Of a stretch of DNA of 64,000 bases, positions 61,673-64,000 are shown piece by piece (position 1 is the stretch's first letter; the number at the start of each line of letters is the position of its first letter). This DNA is from Bacteroidota bacterium (GTDB lineage: Bacteria > Bacteroidota > Bacteroidia > Chitinophagales > Chitinophagaceae), in the NCBI GenBank assembly GCA_018266575.1, contig JAFEAE010000027.1, positions 1 to 64,000 of the forward strand. The letters are read 5' to 3'. Under the pieces are notes generated by a model. That model ran no database searches. It was not told the DNA's origin and saw nothing but the letters and a program-made list of their open reading frames with translations. A program made the translations under genes and the position numbers.

Positions 61673-63412
61673 ATGTCCACAGCAGCTACTAAAAGATATG
61701 ATGCCGTGAAATACAAAACTCCCACGGGCACAACACTCAATTGCAAAGGCTGGATACAGGAAGCTGCGCTGCGTATGCTGCTCAACAACCTTAATCCTGA
61801 AGTTGCAGAACGTCCTGATGATTTAATCGTATATGGAGGACGCGGAAAAGCGGCACGCAATTTCGAAGCGCTTGATAATATCATCAAAGCATTGAAAATT
61901 TTAGAGAACGATGAATCGTTGTTAATACAAAGCGGCAAGCCCGTCGGTATTTTAAAAACACATAAAGATGCGCCACGTGTGCTGATATCAAATTCGCAGC
62001 TTGTTCCGAAATGGGCAACATGGGAACATTTTGATGAACTCGAAAAAAAAGGATTGATGATGTACGGACAAATGACTGCAGGCAGCTGGATATACATCGG
62101 CTCGCAGGGAATTGTGCAGGGAACTTATGAAACATACGCTGCTGCAGCTAATAAACATTTCGGCGGATCATTGAAAGGAACTTTAAATGTAACAGCCGGT
62201 CTCGGCGGCATGGGCGGCGCACAGCCTCTCGCCATTACCATGAATGAAGGTGTTGCATTAATTGCAGAAGTAGAAGAGTGGCGTATCAACAAACGCATCG
62301 AAACAAAGTACCTTGATGAAAAATTTTCAGATATTGATGAAGCAATTGACCAGGGTTTACGATATAAGGCAGAAGGCGTAGGCAAAAGTATAGGTGTGTT
62401 ATGTAATGCCGTTCATTTATTGGAAAGATTACTGGAAAGAAATATTATTCCCGATACGTTGACCGATCAGACATCAGCTCATGATCCATTGATCGGTTAC
62501 TGGCCGCATGAAATTTCTTATGAGCAGGCAAAAATTCTTCGTGAAAAAAATCCGCAACAATATATTGAATATGCTTATCGCTCCATGTACCGCCATGTTC
62601 AACTGATGGTACAACTGATGGACAAAGGCGCCATCACCTTCGATTATGGAAATAATATCCGTGCCCGGGCACAGGAGTATGAAGAAAGGTTAAAGGTAGA
62701 AGGTATAGGGCATAAAGCCTTAAACCCTCCACCTTACGCCTTAAATCGTTGTTTCGCCTTCCCCGGTTTTGTACCCGCATATATAAGGCCGTTATTCTGC
62801 GAAGGCAAAGGGCCGTTTCGCTGGGCTGCACTTAGCGGCGATCCAAACGATATTGCTGTTACAGATGAACTCATCGCCAATATGTTTCCGCAAAATGCAT
62901 CATTACAACGCTGGCTGAAATTGGCTAAAGAAAAAATTGCATTCCAGGGATTACCTGCACGCATCTGCTGGCTCGGGCAAGGCGAGCGTGAAAAAGTAGG
63001 GCTTGCATTTAATGAATTGGTGCGCACCGGAAAAGTAAAAGCGCCGATCGTTATCGGCCGCGATCATCTCGATACCGGTTCTGTTGCGTCTCCCAATCGC
63101 GAAACAGAAGCGATGCTCGATGGCAGTGATGCTGTTGCAGACTGGCCGTTGCTGAATGCGCTTGTCAGCACTGCGGGCGGTGCAAGCTGGGTGAGCCTTC
63201 ATCACGGTGGCGGCGTAGGAATGGGCTATAGTATTCATGCAGGGATGGTGATCGTTGCTGACGGAACCGATGATGCAGCAGCAAGATTAAAAAGAGTATT
63301 ACGAAACGATCCGGGAATGGGAGTGATACGCCATGCTGATGCAGGTTATGAAATTGCGCAGCAAACTGCAAAAGAACATGGGTTGGATTTAGTGGAAAGG
63401 TTAAATGCTTGA
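61673..63412 (+). CDS. hutU: Urocanate hydratase, with a repeat-derived insert
   Basis: This 579-residue enzyme adds water to urocanate using NAD as a catalytic group. Family marks are IVYGGRGKAARNFEALD, LLIQSGKPVGILKTHKDAPRVLISNS, TAGSWIYIGSQGIVQGTYETY, VTAGLGGMGGAQPLA, and CWLGQGEREKVGLAFNELV. Between RAQEY and CFAFPGFVPAYIRPLFC lies EERLKVEGIGHKALNPPPY plus ALNR, about 22 residues not seen in relatives as I know them, encoded by a type B palindrome (62685-62746). Removing it leaves about 557 residues, the usual family length. The ATG at 61673 fits the family start. Confidence 0.95.
   Translation: MSTAATKRYDAVKYKTPTGTTLNCKGWIQEAALRMLLNNLNPEVAERPDDLIVYGGRGKAARNFEALDNIIKALKILENDESLLIQSGKPVGILKTHKDAPRVLISNSQLVPKWATWEHFDELEKKGLMMYGQMTAGSWIYIGSQGIVQGTYETYAAAANKHFGGSLKGTLNVTAGLGGMGGAQPLAITMNEGVALIAEVEEWRINKRIETKYLDEKFSDIDEAIDQGLRYKAEGVGKSIGVLCNAVHLLERLLERNIIPDTLTDQTSAHDPLIGYWPHEISYEQAKILREKNPQQYIEYAYRSMYRHVQLMVQLMDKGAITFDYGNNIRARAQEYEERLKVEGIGHKALNPPPYALNRCFAFPGFVPAYIRPLFCEGKGPFRWAALSGDPNDIAVTDELIANMFPQNASLQRWLKLAKEKIAFQGLPARICWLGQGEREKVGLAFNELVRTGKVKAPIVIGRDHLDTGSVASPNRETEAMLDGSDAVADWPLLNALVSTAGGASWVSLHHGGGVGMGYSIHAGMVIVADGTDDAAARLKRVLRNDPGMGVIRHADAGYEIAQQTAKEHGLDLVERLNA
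62685..62746. repeat. Type B AAGGTATAAGGT palindrome inside hutU
   Basis: AAGGTTAAAGGTAGAAGGTATA faces CCTTAAACCCTCCACCTTACG and CCTTAAAT. The same arms occur outside genes at 9985-10098 and 43518-43593. It keeps the hutU frame and has no stop codon in that frame. Confidence 0.85.
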
Positions 63413-63445
63413 TAAATTGATTCAAAATTTCAACTAAATAATATA

Positions 63446-63525
63446 CCCGGCGATTGTACTACTATTAAACTTTACTTGCGTCGCACTCTTGTACAGTAAC
63501 AATTCTATTGAGCGCATATAAATGG
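63446..63525. repeat. Type A dispersed repeat
   Basis: TGTACTACTATTAAACTTTAC, TTGCGTCGCACTCTTGTAC and AACAATTCTATTGAGCGC. This is the best match to the consensus core in the window. Confidence 0.8.
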
Positions 63526-63546
63526 CAAGTTGCGAAATTGATTTCT

Positions 63547-63680
63547 TTTCTGAGGCGAGTCTCCGCAACGTGAACTTGTACATGGATAAAGTATTTGCGG
63601 GACTCGCTGTAAATGCGGCGGCGAGTCCCGCAAAATAAATTGTATTTCGAAATACCTGATGCGGAGACTCGCCTCAGAAA
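63547..63680. repeat. Nested palindrome: 21-bp outer and 14-bp inner perfect inverted repeats
   Basis: The outer arms (63547-63567 and 63660-63680) are exact reverse complements, with the core CTGAGGCGAGTCTCCGCA. The inner arms TTTGCGGGACTCGC (63594-63607) and GCGAGTCCCGCAAA (63621-63634) are also exact. Outer and inner arms share the words GCGAGTC and GGGACTCGC-like G+C-rich blocks, unlike the A+T-rich surroundings. It has the form of a small mobile or foldback element, but no coding region or target duplication is clear. Confidence 0.85.
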
Positions 63681-63683
63681 CTA

Positions 63684-63788
63684 AATGGCCAGGGTGGTAT
63701 AGGTACTAACCCGCGTTATGGGTATGTTCAGATCACTTCAAAAGGAACATATTATAGCATTGCCTTAAATGCATCATATGGATTTTAA
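63684..63788 (+). pseudogene. 3' remnant of an outer-membrane beta-barrel protein gene
   Basis: Directly after the nested palindrome an open stretch reads NGQGGIGTNPRYGYVQITSK, GTYYSIALNASYGF, then TAA at 63786-63788. The alternating pattern and terminal Phe are typical of the last strands of outer-membrane barrels. There is no start codon or upstream coding region, as the frame meets a stop within the palindrome (63657-63659). It is therefore probably a broken gene end. Confidence 0.55.
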
Positions 63789-63849
63789 ATGATAGGGTTC
63801 TCAAAACTTCGGAAATCTGAAAAACTTCTAACTAAACAAACTACGAATC

Positions 63850-64000
63850 ATGAATACCACCGCCGCACACGACGAAAAAATTGCAAAATTGACTTTCGCT
63901 TCAGTCTATCCGATTTACATCGCCAAAGTAGAAAAAAAAGGCAGGACAAAAGAAGAATTGAATGAAGTGATAGAATGGCTCACCGGTTACAATAATAAAA
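63850..64000 (+). CDS. DUF2200 family protein, truncated by window end
   Basis: The first 50 residues (HDEKIAKLTFASVYPIYIAK, VEKKGRTKEELNEVIEWLTG) match the N-terminus of DUF2200, a small cytoplasmic family of about 115-120 residues and unknown function. The rest lies beyond the window. ATG at 63850 is the natural start. Confidence 0.88.
   Translation, partial: MNTTAAHDEKIAKLTFASVYPIYIAKVEKKGRTKEELNEVIEWLTGYNNK

Larger units (their letters stand above)
63413..63849. other. 437-base gap with repeats and a gene remnant
   Basis: It holds a type A copy (63446-63525), a large nested palindrome (63547-63680), a 3' fragment of an outer-membrane protein gene (63684-63788), and the leader of the DUF2200 gene. 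Confidence 0.7.

Noticed and set aside
1..64000. tRNA, rRNA or intact insertion sequence
   Set aside because: No cloverleaf-like or rRNA-like stretch and no full transposase were seen by reading. A tRNA and rRNA covariance search would be decisive.

Overview
The window comes from a Bacteroidota chromosome, most likely the family Chitinophagaceae. This rests on the low-GC, A+T-rich coding style, LytS/LytTR and ECF regulators, a TonB-dependent receptor with a carboxypeptidase-like N-terminal domain, DUF3857, DUF2911, DUF2279 and LVIVD-repeat proteins, a GH97 glycosidase, and TAnnTTTG-type promoter boxes. It is a housekeeping and accessory mix. I see no rRNA, tRNA, CRISPR array, prophage or intact insertion sequence. 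Only a possible transposase tail lies at the left edge.

Layout. 1-5.4 kb: a nucleoside:H+ symporter, a LytS-type kinase broken by one in-frame TAA, its intact LytTR regulator, a secreted intradiol-dioxygenase-like protein and an orphan. 5.6-9.7 kb: thioredoxin and DnaE (minus strand). 10-14.5 kb: an NlpC/P60 lipoprotein facing a three-gene operon of fatty-acid-hydroxylase-like protein, Cys-type sulfatase and its formylglycine-generating enzyme. 14.5-24.6 kb: YkgJ-type protein, metallo-beta-lactamase-fold protein, MFS exporter, deoxynucleoside kinase, FolK, SppA, ABC-2 permease, SRPBCC protein, DUF2911 lipoprotein and BioA. 24.7-30.4 kb: ECF sigma factor overlapping a membrane/barrel protein, LVIVD lipoprotein, two tandem paralogous secreted proteins and QueG. 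30.4-38.5 kb: four tandem DUF3857/transglutaminase-like secreted proteins; the first three have lost the catalytic residues. 38.5-45 kb: a channel-like small membrane protein, XylB, XylA, a DUF2279 protein and an MFS transporter. 45-47 kb: ECF42-type sigma factor with two YCII/DGPF proteins. 47.6-54.5 kb: S10 peptidase, APC permease, TrhO, a class V aminotransferase and PurC. 54.6-64 kb: TonB receptor, GH97, HutH, an antitoxin-like small gene, HutU, a gene remnant beside a large nested palindrome, and the start of a DUF2200 gene.

The most striking feature is the repeat content. Nearly every intergenic gap holds one of two kinds of dispersed sequence: (A) a roughly 75-90 bp element with the core TTGCGTCGCAC, seen nine times, and (B) imperfect palindromes built from short repeated words (GTCGTCAGTC, AAGGTATAAGGT, AAGTATGAACTATGAG and others). 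Type B elements also sit in frame inside coding sequences: twice in bioA and once in hutU. They also supply the last codons of several other genes. This resembles in principle the in-frame palindromic elements of Rickettsia, but the sequences here look unrelated.

Functions that work together: sulfatase with its maturation enzyme; xylulokinase with xylose isomerase, perhaps with the neighbouring MFS protein; HutH with HutU (histidine to urocanate to imidazolone propionate); ECF42 with the DGPF proteins; FolK and the deoxynucleoside kinase. All calls come from reading the sequence and were not checked by database search.
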